From: Trogon surrucura
Lineage: Eukaryota > Chordata > Aves > Trogoniformes > Trogonidae
Reading direction: 5' to 3'
Length of the DNA stretch: 64,000 nt
Assembly: GCA_020746105.1 (NCBI GenBank)
Contig: CM036619.1
Location: 4,680,561 to 4,744,560 of the forward strand
Shown here in pieces: positions 49,078-61,065 of the stretch. Numbering within the stretch: the stretch's first letter is position 1; each line of letters starts with the position of its first letter. The notes below the pieces were generated by a model. That model had not been told where the DNA came from and did not search any database. It saw nothing but the letters and a program-made list of their open reading frames with translations. The position numbers and the translations under genes were made by a program.

Positions 49078-49384
49078 GAATCATAGAACAGCTCATGTTG
49101 GAAAAGACCCTTGGGATCATCGAGTCCAACCATTAACCCTACACTACAACCATTAACCCTACACTACAACCATTAACCCTACACTACAACCATTAACCCT
49201 ACACTACAACCATTAACCCTACACTACAAGTTCACCCCTCAACCATATCACCCAACACCACATCTCAGCGACACTTAAACACATCCAGGGATGGCGACTC
49301 AACCCCTTCCCTGGGCAGTCTGTTCCAGTGTCTGACCACTCTTTCCGTGAGGAATTTCTTCCTGATGTCCAGCCTAAACTTCTT
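49078..49384 (-). mobile_element. CR1 LINE fragment, minus orientation, with a five-copy internal repeat
   Basis: The reversed tail (GAATCATAGAACAGCTCATG) leads to a five-fold 20-base tandem array at 49131-49230. This is followed by the reversed ORF end, up to TGATGTCCAGCCTAAACTTC. It belongs to the same subfamily as the copies at 15.8 and 39.9 kb. Confidence 0.93.
49131..49230 (-). repeat. Five tandem copies of a 20-base unit inside a CR1 3' region
   Basis: CATTAACCCTACACTACAAC is repeated five times. The copies are identical except for the last base of the last one. The perfect identity indicates recent expansion, or expansion within the source element, by slippage. Confidence 0.97.
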
Positions 49385-49510
49385 TCTTCCCCCCTTTCTT
49401 CGGAATAATTTTTCAAGAGAAATTAGCAGGAACCTGTGAGCATTTGAAAAGCGTGGCCTCGGGTGTGTAATTTCTGACTCTAATAGAAGAGGGTCTGTTT
49501 GTGTTCATGT

Positions 49511-49822
49511 AGCAGTAGGACAAGGGGTAATGGTTTGAAACTGGAGCAGGGGAAGTTTGAATTAGACATTTGGAAGAAGCTCCTGACTGTGAAGGTGGTG
49601 AAAGACTGGCACAGGTTGCCCAGAGAGGTGGTGGAGGCTCCATCCCTGGAAGTGTTCGAGGCCAGGTGGGATGAGACTTTGAGCAGCCTGGTCTGGTGGG
49701 AGATGTCCCTGCCCATGGCAGGAGAGTTGGAACGAGATGATCTTTGAGGTCCCTTCCAACCCTGACAGTTCTATGATTCTATGATCTTTGAGGTCCTTTC
49801 CAACCCAAACCGTTCTGTGATG
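49511..49822 (+). mobile_element. CR1 LINE fragment, plus orientation, with duplicated 3' tail
   Basis: The element starts at AGCAGTAGGACAAGGGGTAA and runs through WHRLPREVVEAPSLEVFEAR to TTCTATGATTCTATGATC. A second, slightly different copy of the last 3' UTR segment (CTTTGAGGTCCTTTCCAACC) follows at about 49785-49822 before a final TTCTGTGATG. Confidence 0.93.
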
Positions 49823-52187
49823 TTATATTTAATTACAGAAGACTACGGAAACTGAACAAAAGACTTGTTGCTTTTGGGGATTATGGAACTATTATTTTTC
49901 TCAGTCCTCTTAAGTGGCGGCCATACAGAATTTCTGCAAACTGGCACATTTCAGTTAATATTGGTTTCCATCCCTTAAGCATCTGTATTTTCTGTGTAGC
50001 TGTTCTGGGGACTAACTAGGTCATATGCAGTCTGTTGAGAAAATCTCGATAACTTTGCGTTTTCCTATTTTCATAATCTCTTGTATTGTTGAGATTAACT
50101 AAAATGTGTTTTGAAACAACGCGTGTCTGGCTCTGTGAAGGAGGGAAGCTCTTAAGGATGTGAGCAGCCCAAGGACAAGTAAACCTCTCTGAGCCCGCTT
50201 TATCCGGGTGGCAGAAAGAAATATGCGGAAAAAAATTTGGTTTGGGATTTTTGGATTATGCAAATAATGGCACATACGTGCTGTTTGTAGCTTGAATAGG
50301 GAGGTTGTTCTCAAACACTTGAGAGAAGGGAATAATTTAAAAAAATGCAGATATTCATAGTATATAACTGCTGAGGCTGTTGGTGTGGCTCATTGGTATT
50401 TTTTACTTTGTGGTTTATAATATATACACTTTGTAGATAACTTCTGTTCTATTTTTAACTCCTGTGCTGACTACAAATTAAATGCTGATTTGTGCATTGC
50501 TGGTTTTTAAGCACCTCTTAGTTGTGGCTAACTGATCTCCAGCTGCACACTTTAACACACGGCATCTGGATTATAAATTCCTGCGTGTTTTACACATGCG
50601 ATTCATGTATTTAACTGATTTCATGAACTTGAGACTAGCTAGTCTTGCTGTGCAAGTTATTCTTCTAAATACTTGTAAATATGAAGAGAAAATAAGGATA
50701 GAAAAAAAATAAGAAATGTTCCTAACAAGTTTTCTAATGTGAAAATTGTGTTATTTGCATGTAAAATAGTTGGAAATTCAACGCTCTTTATTATTCCCGC
50801 TGCCAATCTCATGATGTTCAGTTTCCCAAAACCCCCAAAACTCAGGCCTCAATTTTCTGGAGCTTTCAGTCACAAATGTCAGTATTTAGCTGCTAACCAG
50901 GGCTGTGATCTAGCGCACCACTGTTCCCAACGTAGGTTTCTGCTAGCTTTTTTTCACCACTTAGACACGGGAATTATATTTCGTCTGTCACAGTTTTCTT
51001 GAATGAGAGGGTTTTGCAGCTGAAAATAAGTTTTCATGGCTGTTTCATGAGGCCTTGTGAATTGCATCTAATATTTTCTGCTGCTTGGAAGCATTTGGAT
51101 GCACGTTTCTTTGGTTCTCGGTCAACGTTACAGTTGATTGCCTTTCATGTGAGTATCACACCTGTCTTTAAAGGGGTGAAGATCCACCAGGTCTTGAGTC
51201 TTAGTCATAGTTTGAAATTTAAAAGCCTGCCAGGAACTCTGTTTCGTAGAGGGCAACGATTGAATTCTGCAGTTGGAGAACTGGTTCGTACCTGGAAGTC
51301 TTGTCTCTGACTGGTGTCGATGAACTGATAAAAGTTAATGTAAGACAGTGAGACTGACTTAACTCAGGTAGAGGTAGAGGCTTCCCTGTTTGTTCTTTTG
51401 TCTTTGAGATGTCATTGGAAAAGCCGATGTCAGGAGGGAACCTTGTGTTGGCCTTCAGGCATCAGATGCAGTAGGTTGACTTCATCGATGTCCATAAATG
51501 GGCTGCACAGAAGGGTGATTTTGTGACAAAAATACCATATTGACTTACTGCAACTGCAAAAGCAACATATTTGACTTTTGAGTGGCTTTAGGGTTAGGAT
51601 TTGAGGTGGAGGCTGAGTCCTGCTGCGACTACCTCTTGGAAGCCTAAGTAGAGACAAAATCCTTAATTCCTCAGTCTGGTTTGATATTTTTGTATTTTGG
51701 GGAAGGAGATGGAGGAGTTGGAAGTTTATATTCTCTTAGTATTAACTTCTTAAAAAGTCAAACAAAATAGTATTTTTCTTCAGACTTGTCAGCAATAGAT
51801 GTTGTGGATGTAGCACACATCAGAAGGGTTTGTGGAGGGCTTTGAGAAGAGGCCTCAGGACCAGCGATGGTGAGTTACTGCTCCCTGCACAGCCTCCAAA
51901 CCGCGCTTCGTGTGTTTTCGCACGGTGTCTGATTAATTTGTAGACTTTCAAGTTGAGAACTGTGTGTAACTGCCAAGCGTGTTGACATTTTGTAATGCCT
52001 ACAGACAGATGTGCAGATGTCTTCATTAGTAAAATATGTGGAAAAAATCTGAAGTGTTTCTTTTTCGGTATTGCTTTTTATGAGGTGACCTAAATGAGTT
52101 TTAACTAGTGTGTTGTGCTGGTCTGTTGTTGGGATATCAGTGGGTGTATGTTGTCTGTAGAAGGTGGTTTGGACCAAATGATGCCCT
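49823..52187 (+). other. Intron-like unique sequence
   Basis: AT-rich unique DNA. A plus frame at 50999-51310 (103 codons) has no domain and no convincing splice sites. Nothing else was recognised. Confidence 0.45.
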
Positions 52188-52563
52188 TCTCAGTCTTGAA
52201 AAGAGAAGACTTCGGGGGGATCTAAGAGCTGCCTTCCAATACCTGAAGGGATCCTACAGGAAGGCTGGGGAGGGACTTTTTACAAGAGCCTCCACTGATA
52301 GGACAAGGGGAAATGGGTTTAAGTTGAAAGAGAATAGATTTAGATTAGATCTTAGGAAGAAATTCTTCAGTCCGAGGGTGGCAAGACTTTGGAATAAATT
52401 GCCCAGAGACGTTGTGGCTGCCCCCTCCTTGGAGGTGTTCAAGGCCAAGTTGTACAGAGCCTTGAGTAGCCTGATCTAGTAGAGAGGCGTCCCTGCCCGT
52501 GACAGGGAGGCTGGATTAGATGATCTCTGAGGTCCCTTCCAACCTAGGTCATTCTATGATTCT
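52188..52563 (+). mobile_element. CR1 LINE fragment, plus orientation
   Basis: An open frame covers [20 protein letters not shown] through WNKLPRDVVAAPSLEVFKAK. It is followed by the 3' UTR and TCATTCTATGATTC. The ORF end is unbroken over about 100 codons, so the copy is fairly young. It lies 125 bases from an oppositely oriented CR1. Confidence 0.95.
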
Positions 52564-52688
52564 TCCCTGCGCAGAAACTCCCTTGGGCAGGACGAAACCC
52601 TTACAAGTCACCACCCCCAACACCACGCTTCCCCTCTCTCTGTGGTCATCTTAATGACAGTGATGGTTGTCATCACCTCGCTTTGCTA

Positions 52689-53331
52689 AATCATAGAAAC
52701 ACCAAGGTTAGAAAGGACCTTAAGATCATCAAGTCCAACCTACAGCCCTGCACCACCCTAACACTAAACCATCTCCTGAAGTGCCACATCCAGCTGTTTT
52801 CTGAACACGTCCAGGGATGGTGACTCCACCACCTCCCTCGGCAACCCGTTCCAGCACTTCACCGCCCTTTCGGTGAAGAAGTTTTTCCTAATATCCAATC
52901 TAAACTTCCCCTGGCACAGCTTGAACCCGTTGCCTCTTGTCCTATTGCCGTTCACTAGGGAGAAGAGGCCAACACCCGTCTCACTGCAGCTGCCCTTCAG
53001 GTAGTCATAGAGAGCAATAAGGTCTCCCCTCAGCCTCCTCTTCTCCAGGCTGAACAGCCCCAGCTCCCTCAGCCTCTCTTCATCAGACGTACCCTCTAGT
53101 CCCCTCATCATTCTGGCTGCCCTTCTCTGTACCTGCTCCAGCACCTTGATGTCCTTCCTGTGCTGGGGAGCTCAGACCTGCACCCAGGGCTCGAGGTGCG
53201 GCCTCACCAGTGCCGAGTATGGGGGCACAGCCCCTGCCCTGCTCCCGCTGGCCACGCTGCTCCTGATACAAGCCAGGATGCCGTTGGCCTTCTTGGCCAC
53301 CTGGGCACACTGCTGGCTCATGTTCAGCCGG
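52689..53331 (-). mobile_element. CR1 LINE fragment, minus orientation
   Basis: The element starts with AATCATAGAAACACCAAGGT, the reversed 3' UTR. A minus-strand frame from 53144 to 52764 (126 codons) keeps [20 protein letters not shown] and [20 protein letters not shown]. Further 5' sequence extends to the MSQQCAQ-coding segment near 53320. It is close in subfamily to the copy at 23.3 kb. Confidence 0.95.
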
Positions 53332-54275
53332 CTAAAAGTAATTGGACTTGTGCTGCACACCATCGTACCATCTCTCTTACCTTCTCTCCTGTCCTTTTTG
53401 TCCAGAAATTGGTTCCTCCCAAACTCGGCAGAATCAGAAGCTTCAAAACCCAGCCAAACCCCACAGCTGAACGGAGCCGCCGAGTTCAGGCTGCCCATGT
53501 GAGCGTGCACACCTGGTGTCCCCCAAACTGGTACGGTTGGAACTGGAACCATCCAGAGCACTATGATTCTTCTTGCCAGGTGGTAGCAAGGAGGTGGGAT
53601 TGAAGCTCGGGGCTTAGGCAGAATGGGGCTTAGGCTGGGCTTTCTCCTTGCTCACAGCTGTTCTAAATGCTGTGATGGTGTTGAGTGTGTGGGAAATAAT
53701 GCTTTATTAATATATTCAGAAAAGGTTCTCGATTCTTATTTAATTAGGTATCTCAAAGCTGTGTCCTTAAGGATTTTAAGAAGGTGGAATTGTACAAGTC
53801 AGTCTTGTGATCTTGGATATCCTACTAAGCATCGTGCTGTGCTGCTGATTTGCATCTTATTCTTGCTTTTTAAATTTGGGAGCTTTCTGGCCTTGCTTTC
53901 ACTTTTCCTTTGCGCTCTAAAAAGCAAAGTGATCTTTACAGCTGTGGAGGTAAGAATAAGTCTGAAAACTTAAAAAAAAAATCCAGTAAGGGGATAGGAT
54001 TTGTATAGTTAAATGGGATAGTAGGAGGAATTAATTTTTTTCTAGAGTTTTAAGTTTGAAGAACTCTCAGGAGGGGAAAGCTTTAGGACTGTGCTTGAAG
54101 AGCAGTAGCAGAGATTTCCAGCTAATTCTTCAGCTGTGGAGAAATTCTTGTAGGGTGTTTTTTTTCCCACCTCTAATTTGATTAGGGAGACATATAAGTG
54201 TGCTATGGAAAAAAAAAATACTATAGTGAGAGTGTGCTCTGAAAAGTAATGCGTTTATATGATGTGCGCTCGCAG
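53332..54275 (+). other. Intron-like unique sequence
   Basis: A plus frame open to 53973 includes a hydrophobic run (LLICILFLLFKFGSFLALL) ending at GTGGAG/GTAAGA near 53950. Its acceptor is uncertain, so I do not call it an exon. The rest shows nothing. Confidence 0.4.
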
Positions 54276-54863
54276 TCCAGAAAGGCAGCGCTGCCTTGGG
54301 CTGCGCGCAAAGCAGCGCGGCCAGCGGGGCGAGGGAGGGGATTGTGCCCCTCTGCTCTGCTCTGGTGGGACCCTCCTGCAGTTCTGTGTCCAGCCCTGGG
54401 GCCCCCAACACAGGAGGGGTGTGGACCTGTTGGAGCAAGTCCAGAGGAGGGCACACAAGCGATCAGAGGACGGGAGCACCTCACCTGTGAAGAAAAGCTG
54501 AGAGAGTTGGGGTTGTTCAACTTGGAGAAGGCTCCAGAAAGACCATGGTGTGACTTTCCAGTGTAGAAAGGGGGCTTATGAGAAAGGCAAGGGAGACCTT
54601 GTACCACAGCGTGTAGTGACAGGACAAGGGCAATGGTTTTTATCTCTGATCTACCCTCTCTTGGTTTAAGAATAAATTTTTTTAGGTGCAAAATCATGAG
54701 ACATTGCGACAAATTGTCCAGAGAAGTTGTGGATCCCTCACTGCTGGAAGTGTATGCAGGTCAGGCTGGTGTGGGGCTTGAAGCAACCTGATCTAGTGAA
54801 AAGTTGGACTCGGTGATCTTTAAAGGTCCCTTCTGACCCAAACCCTTCTCCGATTCACTGATT
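54276..54863 (+). mobile_element. CR1 LINE fragment, plus orientation
   Basis: The element starts with CCAGAAAGGCAGCGCTGCCT (QKGSAALGC-like), with an unusually CpG-rich 5' part, and runs to CCGATTCACTGATTCC. Deletions near 54530 and several frameshifts interrupt the ORF. The 3' octamers are degraded. Confidence 0.92.
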
Positions 54864-55397
54864 CCGTCCTTGCTGGGTTACTGCAGGGTGCTTTAGGCTG
54901 CTGACAGATGTGCTCTAGTGACACAGAAAGTTACTGGGCTGCCTTCTGGAGGTCAGAGTTGCCCTGTTTACCCCAAATTCTTCTAGAGGATTCCTGTGGT
55001 TTGCTCCTAGGGACACGCTCCATAGGTTTCCTTACAACCTCATGACTTTTATCACTGCTCTGTGATTCAGAAATTGGCAGAAGGGAGATAAATAGACTTC
55101 TTTCAATTGTATTTATGTGGCAGCAGGTTAACACCCCTGCCATTTAGGCGTGTTATTAAGAACTTGAGCAGTTATTTCTTCTCGTGTGGGGCCGCAGCAG
55201 ACAAATACAAATGAGAAATTATTTCAACTCCAGTTCCGTGATGTGGTGTTAGCGTATGCGGCCTGAAATCCCTTTGTACTGTCACAAATGCTTAGTTTGC
55301 AGATTGGTGCAATAGATATTAACTGAACCAGAGCTGATGCTGGAATAAGTCCACACTCCAGTTCTTTAATTTGATCTCTTTCTGCATAGCAGCAAAG

Positions 55398-55421
55398 GTG
55401 TGTGTGTGTGTGTGTGTGTGT
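55398..55421. repeat. GT dinucleotide microsatellite, 12 units
   Basis: Twelve perfect GT units lie in unique sequence. The array is likely polymorphic. Confidence 0.95.
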
Positions 55422-57087
55422 TCAGAAGGTCCTGAAATAGCCACATCCTCGTGCAATGGCTGGATGATTTTGTGCCTGAATGACTTCAGCATTTTTGGGC
55501 AAATTTAAGTTCACGCCTGTTCCGAACCTGATTAGCTCCTGAACAGCCTGCCCTGAAAGTGAGGATCTTACTTAAATTTCCAGTAATTATTACGAAAATG
55601 TTACATTTGGACCTGAAACCATTTTCTTTCTCATTATGCTTCAAGCTTGAACTTTAGTGATTTTGTTGAGGGTGAATTTTAGGATAACTTCACGGGCAGT
55701 TTGGAAAAAATGAAGATTGTGATGAACGCAGTGTTGCTTCAGTATTTTGATTAATGTTTTTAATAAACATTGCGTACATTTTCTGCAGACTATTGGAGAT
55801 AGAAGATACTGTTAGAGTGTATTCTTCATAATTGAGTGTGCTGGAATACCTCACGCTTCATACGTGATAAATTCAAAACTAGATCACAGCATAATTAAAA
55901 AACGTTCAGCTTTTTCACGTTACTGAGGTTGAAAGTGCGTGAAACAACTGTCAGTTCAGTTCTGGATAATCGCTCTGACCAAGTTCAATTCTTTGTTCTC
56001 CCTCTTCTTTGATCGGGTGGCGTCTGACTTCATCCAGGTTGGACCAGGAGCAGAGAAAACTGAATAGATGCTTTTTTTTTCTTTATTTTTTGTCATGGTC
56101 TTTCCTTCTTCCATGCCCAATGAGTATTTGGAAAAGGAAAAACTTTTTTAGAGACAAGTCCTTGAATAATTTGTCCTGGTTTGAACTAACAGAAGAGGTG
56201 AGTGGACATTGGGTTTTCAGGCGCACGGAAAGGTGGGGTAACAAATAAATCACAATAACTGTGCAGAATTTAAAAAGCTTAAGAGCATTTTTCTCGGTTT
56301 AGGCTTTATTATTATTGTATTTCCCTACAAATTATATTGTGGTATGAAAGATTTACATTTCCTAGCACTCATTGCTGAGGCAGAAGCACACGTTTCTTCT
56401 GAACGCTCCTTTGTGGTCTTGAATTCTTGCCTTTGTGCAGAAAATATTTGTTCCCCGAGTCCGACCTACGCAGGGCTGTACCAAACAAGCCTGTATGATT
56501 GGAATCTTTGTGCCACTTTCTTATTCTTAAAGGACTAATTCACCGTTTTCTTTTTTTCTGCCATCGCATGTTAGGAAACGTTATACAGCGGCAGCATCTG
56601 TATTCCCCATCAGTATTGCTTTTTATATATAAACAAATCAAGCTCGAGTAAGGTGTAATTTTACAAGTGTATACACTATGTGATCTTCTGGCATAAATGG
56701 AAAACGCTGCTACTGAAATGATTTTACCTTCCAGCTGAAAACAACACAGTTTCTCAAGGTTACCAGCAGAAATAGTAAAGTTCAGACTTTTTAATAGCAG
56801 ATGATTCTGGGGTGGAAAAATACTTTTGTTCTAAGTTATGTCCAGATACTAAATCATGATAGACTTAAAAACCGTTTTAAATCGGCTTGTAATACTCTGT
56901 AATGTTTAAATAGTTATCAGTGTAAGGCAAGTCAGAGACACTAAGTGATTTTTAGCTAAGACAGTAATGAGCGTGTTTTGCGAGCAGCGCTCCGTCAGCA
57001 TTCCTGTGCCCGCTGCTGCCTTGAAAATTGGCTCGTTAGTTAGTTGTGAGGAAAATTGGTTTGACAGCCCTGAAGGCAGAAGTGTTC

Positions 57088-57228
57088 GTTTCACGGCCCA
57101 AATCCTGCCGTCGTGCCGCAGCCTTGGTGCCGGGAGGGCAAAAGCCGTTGCTTGGAGAACCAGCTCCGACCTCGCGCCGGGACTGAGCGGGGACCTCCAG
57201 CTCCGGGGCTGCCGGGCAGGGCTGACCC
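57088..57228. promoter_or_regulatory. Small CpG cluster
   Basis: A hand count gives 15 CpGs in about 140 bases, in an otherwise CpG-poor region. Plus and minus frames are open across it, probably from composition. It has no repeat homology that I recognise. Confidence 0.35.
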
Positions 57229-57988
57229 GTAGATGTGTCTCCTGTAACACGTGTGAACTTTCAGCTTCAAATGGTTGTGTGGACCTCCAGGTGTTCTTAG
57301 GTGGCAGCTTTGTGGCATCGGCTTTCGGTCCTTCTGTGGATAAACCGCAGAGTTTAAATGGAACGTTGATGGATTTTGGGTAGGGCCGTAACCTGTTTGT
57401 TGCGTGAGACAGCACGGACCAGGACCTCAGAAGTTTTCTGTTCCGACCCATGCATTTATCCAACCTGGGTTTGGTCAGGAACCGCACACAGGAGATTTAA
57501 AGTCTATATAAACTGAGAGTTGCTTTTGCCATCCCTTGTTCTTTCTCCCAATTTTCTGTGGAGTTGTATTGTATGAAATAATATTGACTTAAGAAGTGGC
57601 ACTTGTGGCTCATGCAGGACGCACAGCTTGGGGTGGTTGCTGGGGAGGTAATTGCATTGTTAACTAAAACCCACAGCTCCTGTTGAGGCTGCAGACTACA
57701 GAGTTTAGAGCATATCTAATATTTATCAGCCACCCAATGTGTAATGAATCTTAAATCTTTCTGTAAGTATTTCTGGTGGTCTTAATCTGTTTCATGCCAG
57801 AGGCGGGGAGAAACAACGCTTTCAGTTTTGTCAAATTAAGTTTTTACTGTGCATTAAATTGATTAAATGGAGCGGCGGATTAAGACGAAAAGTACTATCT
57901 TAAATTGCAGTTGGGGACTGATAGAATCTTAATGATGCCAAGCGGAAGTTTTTCAGCGTGTCTGTGGATATGAGAATCCATTAATCAC

Positions 57989-58235
57989 ACGCGCCACGCT
58001 TCTTGCGCCGCTGCATTAGAAACCGGCTCTTCGACTCGCTGGCTTCGCCGAGGTGAGTAACGGCCGCGGTTGGAAGTCGCCGCGAACGGAATACGGAAGC
58101 TGTGCGCGCCTTGTGTTCTGTCAAGCCAACTGCGTCTCTTGTTTGATCATGTTCTTGCGGAGAACAGACGTGTTGGGGGTTTTCCTTTTACACGAACGAC
58201 GCTGCGTTTTGAGAGCTGCTCTCCGACGGCTACGT
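57989..58235 (+). promoter_or_regulatory. CpG cluster with a consensus splice donor, possible alternative promoter and first exon
   Basis: About 30 CpGs occur in roughly 245 bases. Inside, GGCTTCGCCGAG/GTGAGTAACG has a full-consensus donor with its GT at 58053. No acceptor is evident upstream, which fits a first exon of an alternative or nested transcript. No TATA motif is present. The strand call rests on the donor alone. Confidence 0.35.
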
Positions 58236-59279
58236 GACAGAACCAATTAGGAGAAGAAAGCCCGTCTCCTGTCGCATACTGGAATTCTTGTCTGTAGCCT
58301 TGTTCCCCCACAACCTCCTGTTTTTTCCGTTATAATCTAGTTTTTGTCAGTCATGTCCTTTGGTTTCTTTGTCCTGGTGTATGTGTGTTTTTCTTTTGCC
58401 GTTTTTTCTGCCCGTGGTTCCTCCCAACTTCGCTTGTCATCTTTTTTTGCCGACTTATTTCATCCTCCGTCTCTCTTCCATCTGGAAAACTGTGTAAAAG
58501 AGGACAGAGAAGCCGAAGAGAAGCCAGGGAAAGGATTTTTCTCTCTTTCTACTGGTGCATCTGCCTTGTGGGGCCAGGCGAGAAGGGAGCTGACCTCACA
58601 CAAATGCTGTTATCATGAAACCTAGCAAGAAATAATAATGATGTCAGTTTGAATGAATGCATAATATATAGCTCTGTAACATCTCTTGCCCTTTCCCAAT
58701 TTGTTGTCTTTATTTCTGTTGCCCATAAACTCCTCTTTAAGACCCTCAGACAGGCTCTATGTCTTTCTGGCTTAAAAATAATGCTTGTATGCTTGTGTAA
58801 ACAAGAGAAATAATAGTGTTTGCTTTTATCTCTCTGCTAATTCTCACTGCCCTTTGTCTGCTCTGTTCTTTGACAAATCATTTATTCATCTAGGTGGTGC
58901 TTGAAACAATACGTTGTGACCTAGGTTTTTGAAAACGTTTTTGGCTTTTTCTTCAGAAAAACCAACAAACAATAAGCAACCCCACCAGAATTACATTTTG
59001 CAGCATGTTTTGCCTTCAGACAACACAGGAGTTGGAAGCGCTGTGATCTGTCCCCGGTAAAATGTGTAAGACTTGCTGAAACAACAAAACTACATTCAAG
59101 GAGTTACCTCTGTGCCTGTGGTGGTAAATTTATTGGAAGCATGTCTCGTGCTGAGCATGCTGTCCTCAGTTCTCTGTTATTTCTTACACTCCTAAGATCC
59201 AAAACTGTCGTGTCTCACTGGAGAACTGATTTTCAGCCTGCCTGCAAATGCCCTAAGCCATACGCTCCTGGAGATCACA

Positions 59280-59463
59280 GGGTCACAGAATGTCAGGGGT
59301 TGGAAGGGACCTCGAAAGATCATCTGGTCCAACCCCCTGCCAGAGCAGGGTCACCTACAGTAGGTCACACAGGAACACGTCCAGGTGGGTTTTGAAAGTC
59401 TCCAGAGAAGGAGACTCCACAACCTCCCTGGGCAGCCTGTGCCAGGGCTCTGTCACCCTCACC
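59280..59463 (-). mobile_element. CR1 LINE fragment, minus orientation
   Basis: GGTCACAGAATGTCAGGGGT followed by the reversed 3' UTR and ORF end, to GGGCTCTGTCACCCTCAC. It is the same subfamily as the copy at 36.1 kb. It is truncated at about 184 bases. Confidence 0.93.
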
Positions 59464-61065
59464 CATTTACTGTAAAGGGATGTTGTGTTTCACTGGGAGA
59501 ACGAGTTCCAACTGCAGCCAATTTTGTCTCTGTCCACAGGATCACTATTAGAGTAAGAACGACACTAGTGTTCTTGTCAAAAATAGATTTAATCATTGTT
59601 CTGTACAGAAATCTGCCCCAAAACTTGAGCTGCTGTCCAGCTCACTTGGAAAGCCCTGTGGTGATCCCATTGAGATCACTGAAACTCTTATTCTTTTTTA
59701 GGCACTAATTTAGTCTTTTCAAGCATGCAGTTGTTAACTAGTAAGAGGCCCCTCCCCCCCCCCTTTTTTTTTTAAAGTAATAATCTTCTAAACTTTTGTT
59801 TGACTACTTTGTATGTGTTCTTTACTGGAAGGGTGTCCTTGGAATATTTTGCTTCTCTCCCTCCTTGCTGGCTCATTGGTTGTCTTCAGTCTTCTTTTGC
59901 TCGTCTTGAACGTTCTGTACCTTCAAATGAAAAAAACTTTAATTCTAGCTTCTGAAAAACTGCTGTAACAATGGAATCTGTGTGTGGGCCATAACCATAG
60001 AAACGGCATAATTTTATAGTGGTAGAACATGAAGGGAAATGACTCTCCCAACTTTCTAAGAATTTGTCTTAAAAAAACCAAAAGTGACCCAAAATACTGT
60101 TCTAGCATTCCAATAAGAAACTTGGGCTTTTGTTATGTTGCTAGTCTGTAACTCTAATTTTTTTTTAACTAGTTATCCTTTGAAAAACAGAACAAATTCC
60201 TAAACCCCCGTAAAAAAAACCCAAAACACTAAAGCAAGCGGTGCTTTCTTACATTGTGGTCTGGGATTTGTAGCTCCATTTGAGTTATTTTTTTAGTATT
60301 TTGCCCGAAGTACTTTGTCCTGATTTTTACCTTCTTGCTTGTGTTCTTGGTGTTCATTTCTGTACCTGGAGAAACATCTGGTTTGCATTCGGAAACATCT
60401 GCATGCTCTTGCTGAGTTCCTGTTGTACCTAGAATGCGTGACAGCTTCACCGGCATGCAGTGCTCGTTGGCATTTCAGGGCAGGAACTGTAAAATTCTGT
60501 CACCTTTTGAAAACGTGAGTGACTTGTGGCACGCTGCTTGTCACAGAAAATGACAAGGAAAATTCAGTGACAGTAAGCAACGTCAAGACAAAGCTTTTGG
60601 AAAAGAAAGAAAAAGGAATAATCCATGAGAGCTATCACTTTTAAGCAGCAGCTCTCCGTAGTACAAACGGGAGGGTGGTTGGACACGGATAGAGCGCGTG
60701 TCGGCAGCTTTCCCTGAGCTTGCCTGAGGGCCTGAATTGTCAGGTTCATAAAGCGTCCAAATATTTCCGTCTGGATTACATGATCACAGGTCACAGTGCT
60801 GGAAACGTTCCTCGTAGGTCTGAACTGTTGCTGGCACACGGATGTCGCTCCTTAAACATCTTGGGGAAGTTTAAAGTTTCCTGTGCTTGTTCGGGGTTGA
60901 ACACATCTGTGATTTGAAGCCATTAAAGGGTGAGAACGTTTCTGTAATGTAGGTGACGTTCTTAAAACTGCACTTCTGGTTGGGTAGGTGTTCTTATAGG
61001 TTATGTCTAATGCTCATGACTGTCCTACATCTTCACAGAGCCATAATGAGGAGTTTAGGAGCTCA
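59464..61065 (+). other. Intron-like unique sequence
   Basis: C and T runs occur at 59752-59774. No exon or transposon was recognised. Confidence 0.45.

Larger units (their letters stand above)
54864..59279 (+). other. Intron-like unique sequence
   Basis: Apart from a GT microsatellite and two CpG clusters listed separately, I see no transposon or sure exon in these 4.4 kb. A short interval ending at 56195 in AACAGAAGAG/GTGAGT has a good donor but no clear acceptor. Confidence 0.4.

Noticed and set aside
49131-49230. TTAACCCT words suggesting an interstitial telomere repeat
   Set aside because: The period is 20 bases, not 6, and the unit is part of the CR1 3' region shared with other copies.
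53745-53949. Plus-strand interval with a hydrophobic run (LLICILFLLFKFGSFLALL) and a GTGGAG/GTAAGA donor
   Set aside because: T-rich intron sequence routinely translates to Leu/Phe-rich runs, and the acceptor (TTATTTAATTAG) is marginal.
56151-56195. A 45-base interval ending in GAAGAG/GTGAGT
   Set aside because: The donor is good but the acceptor is only TTTTTTAG within an A-rich context. Too short to judge.
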